Positions 27,701 to 35,241 of a stretch of DNA of 36,028 nt are shown piece by piece. The DNA comes from an uncultured Flavobacteriales bacterium (lineage in GTDB: Bacteria > Bacteroidota > Bacteroidia > Flavobacteriales_D > Parvicellaceae), in NCBI GenBank assembly GCA_947311095.1, contig CAMZKF010000178.1, forward strand, positions 1-36,028. The letters run 5' to 3'. How positions within the stretch are numbered: position 1 is the stretch's first letter; every line of letters starts with the position of its first letter. The position numbers were made by a program, and so were the translations under genes. Below the pieces are notes generated by a model. That model searched no databases, was not told the origin of the DNA, and saw nothing but the letters and a program-made list of their open reading frames with translations.

Positions 27701-28066
27701 ATTTTCATATTTTAAAGGAACGATTTCGATACCTCCGTCATCTATTATTCCTTGTTTGCGTTTACTTTTTACAAGGTAAAGAAATCGTCCTTTATTTTTT
27801 CGATACAAATCTATTATTTCATCGTAATTAATTTTTGTCAAAACGAAGCCATTTGTGTCAGTCAATCCTAGTATTTTGTTTTTGTCAAATATTGCAACAC
27901 CATTTTTAAAAGGAGCTAAATAATCGTATTTTGATTGAATTAACATTTTTCCTTTCTCATTTATTGCCCCCCACTTACCTCCCTTTACAATTGGTAAATA
28001 GTTTTGTTGTGCCTTTATGTAAAAAGAAAAACATAGGTATATAAATATGGCAATTAGTTTTCTCAA
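24704..28066 (-). CDS. Large secreted WG-repeat protein
   Basis: The 1120-residue protein begins with a signal peptide (MRKLIAIFIYLCFSFYIKAQ). WG-type repeats run along the whole length: GGKWGAINEKGKMLIQSKY, ILGLTDTNGFVL, LFGVLDVNKNKIVDYKY, KWGVRNKEDSIVVAPKY, KYGIIRKDSVIVPLIY, KYGILDNNFNWVLEPIY, KYGLLTNQGEELIAP and KVGYITTKGKWIYNPF. No other domain and no type IX C-terminal domain is visible. It is the second WG-repeat gene in the window; the two share the family but not close sequence. The repeats probably fold as a beta-rich solenoid or propeller in the periplasm. Function is unknown. Confidence 0.9.
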   Translation of the reverse strand: MRKLIAIFIYLCFSFYIKAQQNYLPIVKGGKWGAINEKGKMLIQSKYDYLAPFKNGVAIFDKNKILGLTDTNGFVLTKINYDEIIDLYRKNKGRFLYLVKSKRKQGIIDDGGIEIVPLKYENITLYDTIYVGNNLKSIDVGNLSQGLTYNSKVDSVKIINNKFHLHYNNSVQYLTSNLGKPLFSDSNLFTELKQNGVLLQLQNQGLVYINNNYQTIIDTSLTYISNDNEIYNFENKAGQNISYSFTLNDFFINKTTDIRKEGQFYILNNNNLFGVLDVNKNKIVDYKYDDIRKNGTKFFASIDGKIAVYSNKFKLLIPPIYNQIIPTKFGYIYVTDSLQGLLDKKGKKITESRFKFINLNSIPVKCYLPKKGVVHVLFDKENNFVFKKEFRNSLSLNSKFNSMVITDRSASNLDIQRGRYGWFLDSIEIIKQDCTKIKIGKWGVRNKEDSIVVAPKYMRYRIINDSLSYAYKGKNEQDYKKINGIPVGGVFWVINHNTGELINRSPFHGISSWDFNQSKVARSLTRKGITLIDSNYTILDKDFHYLHPPQDGMVLFSKYLNKKIKGVVGKKTQTRAVWRAYKYSRYKKKTATEYNSLKSRSFYREKPIKHGYYNTQTGTMDYGAKFDYAYSFYNGVAFVGNVIDGQKKYGIIRKDSVIVPLIYSAVNYFYPRRYDSLYIVTTNNVKTFLIDSLPNKKVTDIYNIRRVDNNVIIASKNNKYGILDNNFNWVLEPIYKRILTSKNNYLLAKEKKYGLLTNQGEELIAPTLKKKYIQPLKNGAKIYASKAMKGKLSYIHYLYGELFPAFIGEVFETKDLVIKIEHEVASYYKNDKKLNTTKLFNYTPLFENAAYLIAKKRKKIKITDKKNATSITIKKLIPIDFNEFGITYFKNNTQGIINYNGDTLIKDSSYFNYVELNENLLVTTSVDKKIINRRKGIITKQGRLVFPCKFEKIEKVFDNIYLCYNKFGKSIFITAKGDTIKTIDCKDFEPTSEGLLLCKFNRYVQYLDATLSPVFRYEFHDGFSFVKGIASVKTRRGWQVINRNGNLLSVASYQKIIPIAKNTLQVKEYPKKGIYDYNGKLIVPVEFEKISYMSNTIIQVIKEGKVGYITTKGKWIYNPF

Positions 28067-28136
28067 ATTTTAAAATAAAGTTTTATAATTATGATACTCA
28101 AATTATATTTTAATGTTGATTTTACGTGAGATACTT

Positions 28137-28610
28137 TTACATTCTATCAATTAATTCTTGTAAGTCGGAAGGTTGGGTAATTTTAGTAGCATAAGTTTCT
28201 AAATCTATTGAAATTGTTTTTTCTTGATTGATAGTTCCCGACCAATAAGCTACTTTTCCTTCTGTTTTTAAGAATGCAATTATTCCTGCGTTTCCTCTTT
28301 TCAAGAAAGAAATTTTAGTATTTTTTTCTTTATTTATAGGGTAATAATTAACAAAACGATAATCAGAATTGTAATTAATAACATAGTAGTATTTTATAGC
28401 TTCAGAATTTAATAGCGACGTGTTGACCATTATTCGTTCGTCGGCTACACACCTGTCCCAATTATGAGTTCCAAAACTAGATATTACAGCTTCTCGTTGG
28501 TATTGATTTTTTAATTTAGCATAAGCTTCTTCATTATTTTTAATTTTAGCGGTAACCAATTCTTCTACAAGCACAAGTTCTTCGTCAGAAAAAGCTGGAG
28601 TAATTGGCAT
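28137..28610 (-). CDS. C-terminal fragment of a frameshifted Bacteroidota lipoprotein
   Basis: The frame is 157 residues from the ATG at 28610, but open sequence with protein-like content continues upstream of it (…IGTHKQHYFEMPITPAF), overlapping the end of the preceding gene. FEMPITPAF, then a charged helix (AKIKNNEEAYAKLKNQYQRE) and VISSFGTHNWDRC resemble the C-terminal half of the Bacteroidota protein family whose N-terminal half is the 28627-29394 frame. No signal peptide is present. I therefore read this as the downstream part of the same gene; losing one base gives a 418-residue protein from 29394 to 28137. It may still be translated on its own from the ATG. Confidence 0.65.
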   Translation of the reverse strand: MPITPAFSDEELVLVEELVTAKIKNNEEAYAKLKNQYQREAVISSFGTHNWDRCVADERIMVNTSLLNSEAIKYYYVINYNSDYRFVNYYPINKEKNTKISFLKRGNAGIIAFLKTEGKVAYWSGTINQEKTISIDLETYATKITQPSDLQELIDRM

Positions 28611-28626
28611 TTCAAAATAATGTTGT

Positions 28627-29394
28627 TTATGCGTTCCGATAAGAATACAAGCTCTCTTCTGTTTTTTTTAACTCAAATTCATTCCATCTAACTTTAGACA
28701 TTAGTTTTAGTTTCAAGGTGTCTGGTTTGTCTCCATTGTACATCCAAGAAATGTTTTTTAATTGCTCTAACTCAGGATATTTAGAAGTATTGAGGTGAAA
28801 ATCTATTGAAACGGCTTCTTTGTTCATTTTTTTTATTTTAGCCAATTCTTTTGTTATTTCATTTTCAGTACTCAACTCTCTTTCTTTTGTTTTTTTGTAA
28901 TTCCATTGTCCTTTTTCATTTTGCGTATAATAGTTGAAGCAAGGTGTATCTTCTTTATAGCTTTTAGTAAATACATTGAGCGATTTATTGGGAGCTATTT
29001 CTATTTTTTCACCTTTTTGTTGTCCCGATATTTTAAACATCCCATCGGTTTCTAACGAATATGAAATTCCTACACTATCGTATTTCATAGGAATACCCGA
29101 TAAAATAACTTCTGCATCGGAATGGTATTCCTGAAAACTTATTTCAACTGCTCCTGTTACAGCTTTTCCATTTTTATCTACAAATGCATTGGCTGGTATT
29201 ATTATTTTGCTATCGTTTTCGAAATAGATAGTATCCCCTTGTTCTGCTATCAAACTTAATTTTTGAATTAGGACATCTACATTTTTAATTGGTTTTTCAA
29301 ATAAAGTAGATTCTGTTATAGATTCCATTTTTTTTTCGGTGTCGCAATTTGTAAATGCGATTAAAATTGCCAAGTATATTATTCGTTTTCTCAT
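28627..29394 (-). CDS. Lipoprotein of unknown function, N-terminal part, frameshifted
   Basis: MRKRIIYLAILIAFTNCDTE is a lipoprotein signal with Cys17. The segment KIIIPANAFVDKNGKAVTG, then VEISFQEYHSDAEVILSGIPM and YDSVGISYSLETDGMFKISG, is typical of a Bacteroidota family of surface or periplasmic lipoproteins that I recognise by pattern but cannot name. These are usually longer than 255 residues, with a second part containing a FGxxNWDR-like motif. That part is found in another frame directly downstream. An A8 tract (T8 at 28662-28669) lies just before the frame ends. It follows a terminator that closes the helicase gene. Confidence 0.75.
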   Translation of the reverse strand: MRKRIIYLAILIAFTNCDTEKKMESITESTLFEKPIKNVDVLIQKLSLIAEQGDTIYFENDSKIIIPANAFVDKNGKAVTGAVEISFQEYHSDAEVILSGIPMKYDSVGISYSLETDGMFKISGQQKGEKIEIAPNKSLNVFTKSYKEDTPCFNYYTQNEKGQWNYKKTKERELSTENEITKELAKIKKMNKEAVSIDFHLNTSKYPELEQLKNISWMYNGDKPDTLKLKLMSKVRWNEFELKKTEESLYSYRNA

Positions 29395-29428
29395 CGTATG
29401 TTTGTTTTATAGTTGTAATGGTTAAAAA

Positions 29429-29467
29429 CAAAAAAGGTACATTATTTTTTAATAACACACCTTTTTT
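29429..29467 (-). terminator. Terminator after the helicase gene
   Basis: AAAAAAGGT and ACCTTTTTT (29430-29438 with 29459-29467) form a stem, extended by an inner TTATT/AATAA pairing. On the minus strand it ends in a T-run. It lies about 95 bases past the helicase stop codon. Confidence 0.75.
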
Positions 29468-29560
29468 CACTCTTTAAATTCAAAATTGACATTAAAAAGC
29501 ATCTAATAAATCGTTCCTTTTCTTAAAAAAATAGCATCCAGCCATGAATATATTTTTAAA

Positions 29561-32272
29561 CTATTTATTTAACGCTTTCAGCACATTTGATTTACATTGT
29601 TCTCTATTCTCATTCCAATTGCTATAAGATACAATTAAGACAGAGACATCTATACGGTAAAGTGTTTTGTATTTTTCAATCGGAAATGTAGCTTGAAAAG
29701 CCCCTGGGTAACCAACTAAATCTATAGCATATAACTTCCCTTTATAATCAACCAATAAATCAATTTCTATTCCTGCTATTTTATGAGCTATTAATGTTTT
29801 AAAACCTAAAGTTTTAAGCCATATTTCCACATCGTTTAAAAAAAAGTCTAATGTTTTTTTAGGTTCTTTTATTTTTGTATCGTGTTCTCTTATCGTATTT
29901 ATATACCTATGTAATAGATGTTTTGAATTATTAGGTATTTTAGATAAAGACGTGTAAATATATTGCTTTTTTTTAGCTCGTGTGATTGAGACATTGAATA
30001 CATCTTCTTTGTTTAAGTAAGTATAAACATTGGAAGCTGTATTATCATCTATAGTAAAAGTAAGGTGTATTTCATCTCGCTCTTCACCTTGAAAATGGTA
30101 AGGAGTTCCAATTAATAGATTAATATTGCTAAGTTCTCCCGCAGAAAAACAATCTCCTATTGTTTTTTGTATTTGTTTAACTTGGTTGGAAAATGGAGAT
30201 ATAATGCCAATACTATATTTTCCTTTTTGGGTTGTTAAGGTCTTTTTTATTTGGCTAAAAATAGCGTCAATTTCTTTTTGATTAATCCCTTTGTTGTCTC
30301 GCTCTCCATTTACATTTATAATTTTCAGATTATCTTCTAAATCCAAATGAGATTTAAAAGTCATAATATTAAGCGAATTATTATAAAATTCTTGATTACT
30401 AAAATCAATAATTTCGGGCATACTTCTATAATGCTCATCTAAATAATGAACTTGTTTTTTTGACGCTAACGTTTCCATTACTACGTCTAAAATGCTATTG
30501 TTACGATAATCTAATAATGCCGAATCAAATTGTTCGACATCATATTTTTTAGCCAATTCATCTTGCTGTTTGTACGAAAGAAAAGAAACGTGCCTTAATT
30601 GTTTAGGGTCGCCTACCACAATAGCTCTTTTCCCTCTAAATAAAAGCGGAATAGAACTAGCTATATCGCATTGAGTTGCTTCATCTATTATTACTAAATC
30701 AAATATCCCATCTATTAAGGGAAGGTATTCGTTAAGCTCTTTTAGATTAATTAACCAAATAGGAAAAACTTTTAAAATTTGTTGAAAGTCGATAGTATGA
30801 AAAATACTTTCCTTTTCTAAACCCGAATCCGAAGCTAGAACATCTATCATTTTATTAAACGCTATTTTTTTTTGATCTTCACGAAGTATGTCAGCTATTT
30901 TTTTCTGTTTTACAATTTTAATTAAATGTCTTGTCCACTCGTTTTTTAGGTCTATTTTATATTTTAATTCTGCTATATCTTCACCTAATGAATCTTTGCT
31001 CGCCATTTTCCAACGGTAAAAAACTTTCTTGATAGAATTTACAAACGTTTGATCAGACAATAATAAATCGGATAGATTAATTTCGGCATCACTTTTTTGC
31101 TCTATTTTCAATTTTAATCCCTCTATTTTCTTTTCTAATTTAGTCAACGCTTTTTTTTGATTTAGAACTTCTTTAGTCAACGAGTTATATCTATAATCGT
31201 CGTAAGTCCCACTTGTCGTTTTACGTAAACGACTCGAAAGGTTACGGGCAAAATATTTTTGACTTCCGCTAACAACATTTTCTTTACAATTAAAATCTTC
31301 ACCCAACTTATCGTAAATAACTTTAAGAGCTTGGTCATTTTTTGAAGAAATTAATACCGATTTACCATTTACTATTGCATCTACAGCTATACTTGCTATT
31401 GTAAACGATTTACCCGTTCCTGGTGGTCCTACTGCTAAAGTTAAATTATTCTTGTAAGCTGATTTTATAATATTCTTTTGAGGAATACTCAAATTTACAG
31501 GAACAGTAATTGTATTTTTTGTTTCTCCAGATATGTTGTAGTTTGTACCTAAAAATACACTTTCGATTAGCTGTGGATAGAATTTATAGTCTAAAGCAAT
31601 GTGTTTTAATTCGGCTAAAACACCTCTACTTGCCGATGGTTTGTTCAACAACCCTAAGCCTATAACAGGCAAAATATAATTTTCTTTTTTTGATTTTAAA
31701 GCAAGCTTCAATTTACTTTCGCTTAAAAAACGTAAAGATTCTGTTTCGAAGTAAACATTAGGAAAACTTTGTTGTATCAATTCAGCTCTTTGTTGTAGTC
31801 GATGTTCTTTCCAAATAGCTAACAACAAACCTTCTACCCTATCTAAAGTATAACTAGCATGCAACTTTTGTAAAATTCTTACAGCTATAGGATTTATAAT
31901 TGTTGCTTTTTCTAGCCTTGTTATCTTGTAATTAGGAGCATTAAACGTTAACTCTATTGGAGTAAAAAAAAGAGGGACGCTACTTTTTTTTATTCGTCCT
32001 AGTATTTTTACTTTAGCTATTAAAAAATAAGATGAGACGTATAAGTCAATTTCCTTCTCATAAATTCTTAGCTTTTTAGAAACTTCTTCCGCCCATTCAA
32101 AATTTATTTTTTGAGAATTAAAATTAGGTTTTAATATCGTTGATGAAGAAATAATCAACCGATTGGAATTTTTGGCAGAAAAATAGTCATGAAGTTCTAA
32201 TTGACTACTATCTAATTGATAGCAAGATCGATAATAAGCAATTAATTGTTGTAATGATGTATCTATTTTCAT
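29561..32272 (-). CDS. SF1 (UPF1/Dna2-like) helicase with a C-terminal PD-(D/E)XK-like nuclease domain
   Basis: The 903-residue protein has all main SF1B helicase motifs: Walker A VGPPGTGKSFTIASIA (near 282-290), motif II VIIDEATQCDIASS (near 528), motif III VVGDPKQLRH (near 556), motif IV DEHYRSMPEIIDFS (near 614), GIISPFSNQVKQI, motif V GTPYHFQGEERDEIHL (near 722) and motif VI NVSITRAKKKQYIY (near 763). About 110 residues interrupt the core after motif Ia with a charged helical insertion (about 345-400). The last 90 residues (GIEIDLLVDYKGKLYAIDLV, near 835) look like the core of a restriction-endonuclease fold, though the usual E-x-K is I-D-L here, so activity is uncertain. Helicase plus nuclease fusions of this kind are common in phage defence, but also occur as housekeeping genes. 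It is a single gene with its own terminator. Confidence 0.88.
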   Translation of the reverse strand: MKIDTSLQQLIAYYRSCYQLDSSQLELHDYFSAKNSNRLIISSSTILKPNFNSQKINFEWAEEVSKKLRIYEKEIDLYVSSYFLIAKVKILGRIKKSSVPLFFTPIELTFNAPNYKITRLEKATIINPIAVRILQKLHASYTLDRVEGLLLAIWKEHRLQQRAELIQQSFPNVYFETESLRFLSESKLKLALKSKKENYILPVIGLGLLNKPSASRGVLAELKHIALDYKFYPQLIESVFLGTNYNISGETKNTITVPVNLSIPQKNIIKSAYKNNLTLAVGPPGTGKSFTIASIAVDAIVNGKSVLISSKNDQALKVIYDKLGEDFNCKENVVSGSQKYFARNLSSRLRKTTSGTYDDYRYNSLTKEVLNQKKALTKLEKKIEGLKLKIEQKSDAEINLSDLLLSDQTFVNSIKKVFYRWKMASKDSLGEDIAELKYKIDLKNEWTRHLIKIVKQKKIADILREDQKKIAFNKMIDVLASDSGLEKESIFHTIDFQQILKVFPIWLINLKELNEYLPLIDGIFDLVIIDEATQCDIASSIPLLFRGKRAIVVGDPKQLRHVSFLSYKQQDELAKKYDVEQFDSALLDYRNNSILDVVMETLASKKQVHYLDEHYRSMPEIIDFSNQEFYNNSLNIMTFKSHLDLEDNLKIINVNGERDNKGINQKEIDAIFSQIKKTLTTQKGKYSIGIISPFSNQVKQIQKTIGDCFSAGELSNINLLIGTPYHFQGEERDEIHLTFTIDDNTASNVYTYLNKEDVFNVSITRAKKKQYIYTSLSKIPNNSKHLLHRYINTIREHDTKIKEPKKTLDFFLNDVEIWLKTLGFKTLIAHKIAGIEIDLLVDYKGKLYAIDLVGYPGAFQATFPIEKYKTLYRIDVSVLIVSYSNWNENREQCKSNVLKALNK

Positions 32273-32360
32273 AGCATTAAAATAACGTTTTTTTTATTCC
32301 TTTTCTTAATCTCAACACCAATAATCAGTACATAATTAAATAGATATTAACTCTTGACAA

Positions 32361-32391
32361 AAAAAAACACCATTTGAATATGGTGTTTTTT
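32361..32391. terminator. Terminator after lysS
   Basis: A perfect 12-bp stem (32362-32373 with 32380-32391) made of AAAAAA-CACCAT and ATGGTG-TTTTTT has T-runs in either direction. It lies about 35 bases past the lysS stop on the minus strand. Confidence 0.92.
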
Positions 32392-32427
32392 CTAATAGCT
32401 AGTGTTTCCATAGATATTAAGGTATTT

Positions 32428-34140
32428 CTATTCGACTAAATCAACTGTTAAAATATCGTTAGCCTTTGTTACTTTAGTCAATTCTAGTTTCCCCAAAGCT
32501 TTTATTCCTTTGTCCCATTGCTTATTACTTAAACCTGCTTGTTCTTTTAAAGTAGTTAATTCCATTGATTTTTCTTTAGAAATAATATCGAATATTACTT
32601 TTTCGTTATCGTTTAGTTCCAACGATTTCTTTTTTTCAAAAGTTTCAGGTTTCATTTGAGGAAAAAACAACACTTCTTGTATCGACGGATTATTGGTCAA
32701 ATACATAATCAATCTATCCATACCTATTCCCAATCCTGATGTTGGAGGCATTCCGTATTCCAATGCTCTTAAAAAGTCATTGTCAATAAATTCTCCTGCT
32801 TCATCGTCTCCTTTCTTTGCCAATTCAAGTTGAGCTTCAAAACGTTCTCGTTGATCAATTGGATCGTTTAATTCTGAATATGCATTGGCGATTTCTTTGC
32901 CACAAACCATTAATTCAAAACGCTCGGTTAAAGAAGCGTCTTCTCTATGTTCTTTACATAACGGGCTCATTTCTTTTGGATAATCGGTAATAAAAGTTGG
33001 CTGTATATAATTACCTTCACATTTTTCTCCAAAAATTTCATCAATTAATTTTCCTACCCCCATTGTTTCATCCACCTCTATATTCATTCCTTTGGCAGCA
33101 GCACGAAGTTGCTCTTCTGTTTGACCTTTTATGTCGTAACCTGTAAAATCAATTATAGATTGACGCATTGTAACTCGTTTGTAAGGAGCTTTAAAATTAA
33201 TTTTATGCTCGTCAAACGTAGCTTCAGATGTCCCATTGACAGCTATTGCACAATGTTCTAGTAATTTTTCTGTAAAATCCATCATCCAGTTGTAGTCTTT
33301 ATAGGCTACATATATTTCCATTGCGGTAAATTCTGGATTATGGGTTCTGTCCATTCCTTCGTTTCTAAAATTCTTAGAAAATTCATAAACACCATCAAAA
33401 CCACCAACAATCAGACGTTTTAAGTAAAGTTCGTTTGCTATTCGCATATACAATGGAATATTCAACGAATTGTGATGCGTTACAAATGGTCTTGCAGCAG
33501 CTCCTCCTGGTATTGGTTGTAAAATGGGTGTTTCGACTTCAAAGTAACCTGCCTCGTTAAAGAAATTACGCATTGCAGTAAATAATTTTGACCTTTTTAC
33601 AAAAACATCTTTCACTTTAGGATTAACAGTCAAATCGACATAACGTTGTCTATAACGCATCTCTGGATCGGTAAACCCATCGTAAACATTTCCTTCTTTA
33701 TCTGTTTTTGGCAATGGAAGAGGTCTTAATGCTTTGCTTAAAACTTTAAAACCCAAAACACGAACACTCATCTCCCCTACTTTAGTGGTAAAAAGTTCGC
33801 CTTCTATTCCTACAAAATCGCCTAAATCCAATAGTTTTTTAAAAACAACATTGTACATTGTTTTGTCTTCCCCTTCGCAAATTACATCACGATTAAAATA
33901 AACTTGTATTCTTCCTTCAGAATCTTGAAGTTGAGCAAAAGAAGCTTTTCCTTGAATATTAATTGCCATTAATCGACCAGCAACAATTACTTTTTTCCCC
34001 TCTTCATAACCTTCCCTAATTTCTTTTGAGGTATGATTAACTGGATATAAATCAGCTGGATAAGGATTAATTCCTAAACCTCTTAATTTAGCTAATTTTT
34101 CTCTTCTTATAATTTCTTGTTCGGAAAGTTGTAAACTCAT
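32428..34140 (-). CDS. lysS: Lysyl-tRNA synthetase, class II
   Basis: LysRS charges tRNA-Lys. The 570-residue protein has the N-terminal anticodon-binding OB fold (KKVIVAGRLMAINIQGKASF), class II motif 1 region (RYRQRYVDLTVNP), motif 2 FRNEGMDRTHNPEFT and motif 3 GLGIGMDRLIMYL near residue 475. After the canonical end (about 500) there is an extension of some 65 residues, with KVIFDIISKEKSMELTTLKE, then a helix-turn-helix-like stretch and TKANDILTVDLVE. This tail is usual in Bacteroidota LysRS. A possible promoter -7 box lies about 60 bases upstream. Confidence 0.97.
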   Translation of the reverse strand: MSLQLSEQEIIRREKLAKLRGLGINPYPADLYPVNHTSKEIREGYEEGKKVIVAGRLMAINIQGKASFAQLQDSEGRIQVYFNRDVICEGEDKTMYNVVFKKLLDLGDFVGIEGELFTTKVGEMSVRVLGFKVLSKALRPLPLPKTDKEGNVYDGFTDPEMRYRQRYVDLTVNPKVKDVFVKRSKLFTAMRNFFNEAGYFEVETPILQPIPGGAAARPFVTHHNSLNIPLYMRIANELYLKRLIVGGFDGVYEFSKNFRNEGMDRTHNPEFTAMEIYVAYKDYNWMMDFTEKLLEHCAIAVNGTSEATFDEHKINFKAPYKRVTMRQSIIDFTGYDIKGQTEEQLRAAAKGMNIEVDETMGVGKLIDEIFGEKCEGNYIQPTFITDYPKEMSPLCKEHREDASLTERFELMVCGKEIANAYSELNDPIDQRERFEAQLELAKKGDDEAGEFIDNDFLRALEYGMPPTSGLGIGMDRLIMYLTNNPSIQEVLFFPQMKPETFEKKKSLELNDNEKVIFDIISKEKSMELTTLKEQAGLSNKQWDKGIKALGKLELTKVTKANDILTVDLVE

Positions 34141-34199
34141 TATTGGTTTTGTTTTATTCTTATGTGTATAAAAAATGAAATTTAATATTTAAAATCTTA

Positions 34200-34207
34200 C
34201 AAATATA
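34200..34207 (-). promoter_or_regulatory. Possible -7 element for lysS
   Basis: TATATTTG on the minus strand matches TAnnTTTG and would give a leader of about 50 bases before the ATG at 34140. No clear TTTG is found at the usual -33 spacing. Confidence 0.5.
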
Positions 34208-34290
34208 TTGATAATCTGTTTTATTATCTATTTACAGCGTCACAAATTTATTACTACTCAGCAACTTTTTTATTCTTTAATTTATTTTCA

Positions 34291-34435
34291 GGGCGTTTAA
34301 ACAAGCTGTTCGTTTATAGTTTTTGTTTTTCACAATAGTACACTAAGCCAAAAAGGAGCTTCTAAAGTCGCTCTTTTTAGCTAAGTTTTACTAGTATTGT
34401 CAAAAACAAAAAGCTATCACTACCATCTCTAACGC
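34291..34435 (-). repeat. Structured intergenic element, copy C (inverted)
   Basis: Read on the minus strand it starts GCGTTAGAG and ends AAACGCCC, pairing GCGTT (34431-34435) with AACGC (34293-34297). The second stem is ATAGcTTTTTGTTTTT with AAAAACAAAAACTAT. The first base pair of that stem is A-T here and G-C in copy A, a compensatory change. The apical hairpin has loop GACTTTAGAA. The region from 34436 to 34669 between copies C and D has no recognisable gene. Confidence 0.85.
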
Positions 34436-34669
34436 ATCTCCACAAAACTCAGAAAGCAACCAATTGAAAGGGAGGTTATGCTTTCATACCAAAAGAACAT
34501 CAAAATAAGCTAAATAAACCGTTCCTTTTTTCACTATTTATCTTCCCAAAATCTATTCATCAACTAGCAAAAAAATAATTCAATTTATTTTTATCATTTG
34601 GTATCACAATAGCTTATTTGGCTTTGTAATAGGAAATTTATAAATAATTCGGATTAAGTAGATATGTTT

Positions 34670-34810
34670 GCGTTAGGGATTACTCATTTATATCATTTGT
34701 AAATTTGTATTCGTGATGTCGCCTCGCTCAGTTGAAACGGCATCCTTTTCTGTTTTTTTTACAGAAAAGATATAGTATATAGCCCGCCGATTTTTTTTAT
34801 CGAAACGCCC
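34670..34810 (+). repeat. Structured intergenic element, variant copy D
   Basis: It has the same ends as the other copies (GCGTTAGGGAT and AAACGCCC; GCGTT 34670-34674 pairs with AACGC 34804-34808) and the same ATAGCCCG shortly before the 3' end as copy A. The interior is unrelated: it holds ATCCTTTTCTGT with ACAGAAAAGATAT as a hairpin and a smaller CGAT/ATCG hairpin. It ends 30 bases past the stop codon of the DCC-family gene. Confidence 0.75.
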
Positions 34811-34839
34811 AAATTATATTGCATTTGACTGGTATTCTT

Positions 34840-35241
34840 TTAAAAATAAATTCGATTCTTTATCTTCTCGTCGCTTACAAATTCGCAACTATAACTCTTT
34901 TTTACTATCTTTTTTCTGTGTTTTGCAATGAAATTATAAACAGCATCTCTAATAACACGAGGGACTATTATAAATAGGGACAAAAGAGGATATAAGCCTG
35001 TTAGTCTTTTGCTGATTTGTAGCGCTGCCGTAGAGCGATAATACACTTTATTTTCTAGTATATAAATTATGGTTGAATCAAAGGATTCTGTAATCTTATA
35101 TTGTTTGATTAATTCCAAGCCTTTTTTGCTTTGGTTGGAACAAACGGCTATGTTTTGTTTTCTGTCTTTTTTTAAAATAAACATAACCGATTTATTGCAA
35201 AAAGCACAATCTCCATCAAAAATTACGATTGGATTTTTCAT
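34840..35241 (-). CDS. DCC-family (DUF393) thiol-disulfide oxidoreductase-like protein
   Basis: The 133-residue protein opens with IVIFDGDCAFCNKSVMFILKKD, the DxxCxxC pattern that names the DCC family. It then has KNIAVCSNQSKKG-like sequence (IAVCSNQSKKGLELI), YYRSTAALQISKRLTGLYPL and RDAVYNFIAKHRKKIV, which all fit. The fold is thioredoxin-like and a redox role through the CxxC is assumed; the biological substrate is unknown. Its length is normal for the family. It stands alone, with variant repeat copy D directly downstream and a gene-poor, decayed region upstream. Confidence 0.9.
   Translation of the reverse strand: MKNPIVIFDGDCAFCNKSVMFILKKDRKQNIAVCSNQSKKGLELIKQYKITESFDSTIIYILENKVYYRSTAALQISKRLTGLYPLLSLFIIVPRVIRDAVYNFIAKHRKKIVKKSYSCEFVSDEKIKNRIYF

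Noticed and set aside
29505-34529. A 17-base near-match (AATAAAtCGTTCCTTTT) at 29505-29521 and 34513-34529
   Set aside because: One short AT-rich match in two intergenic places can be chance, and the flanks do not align.
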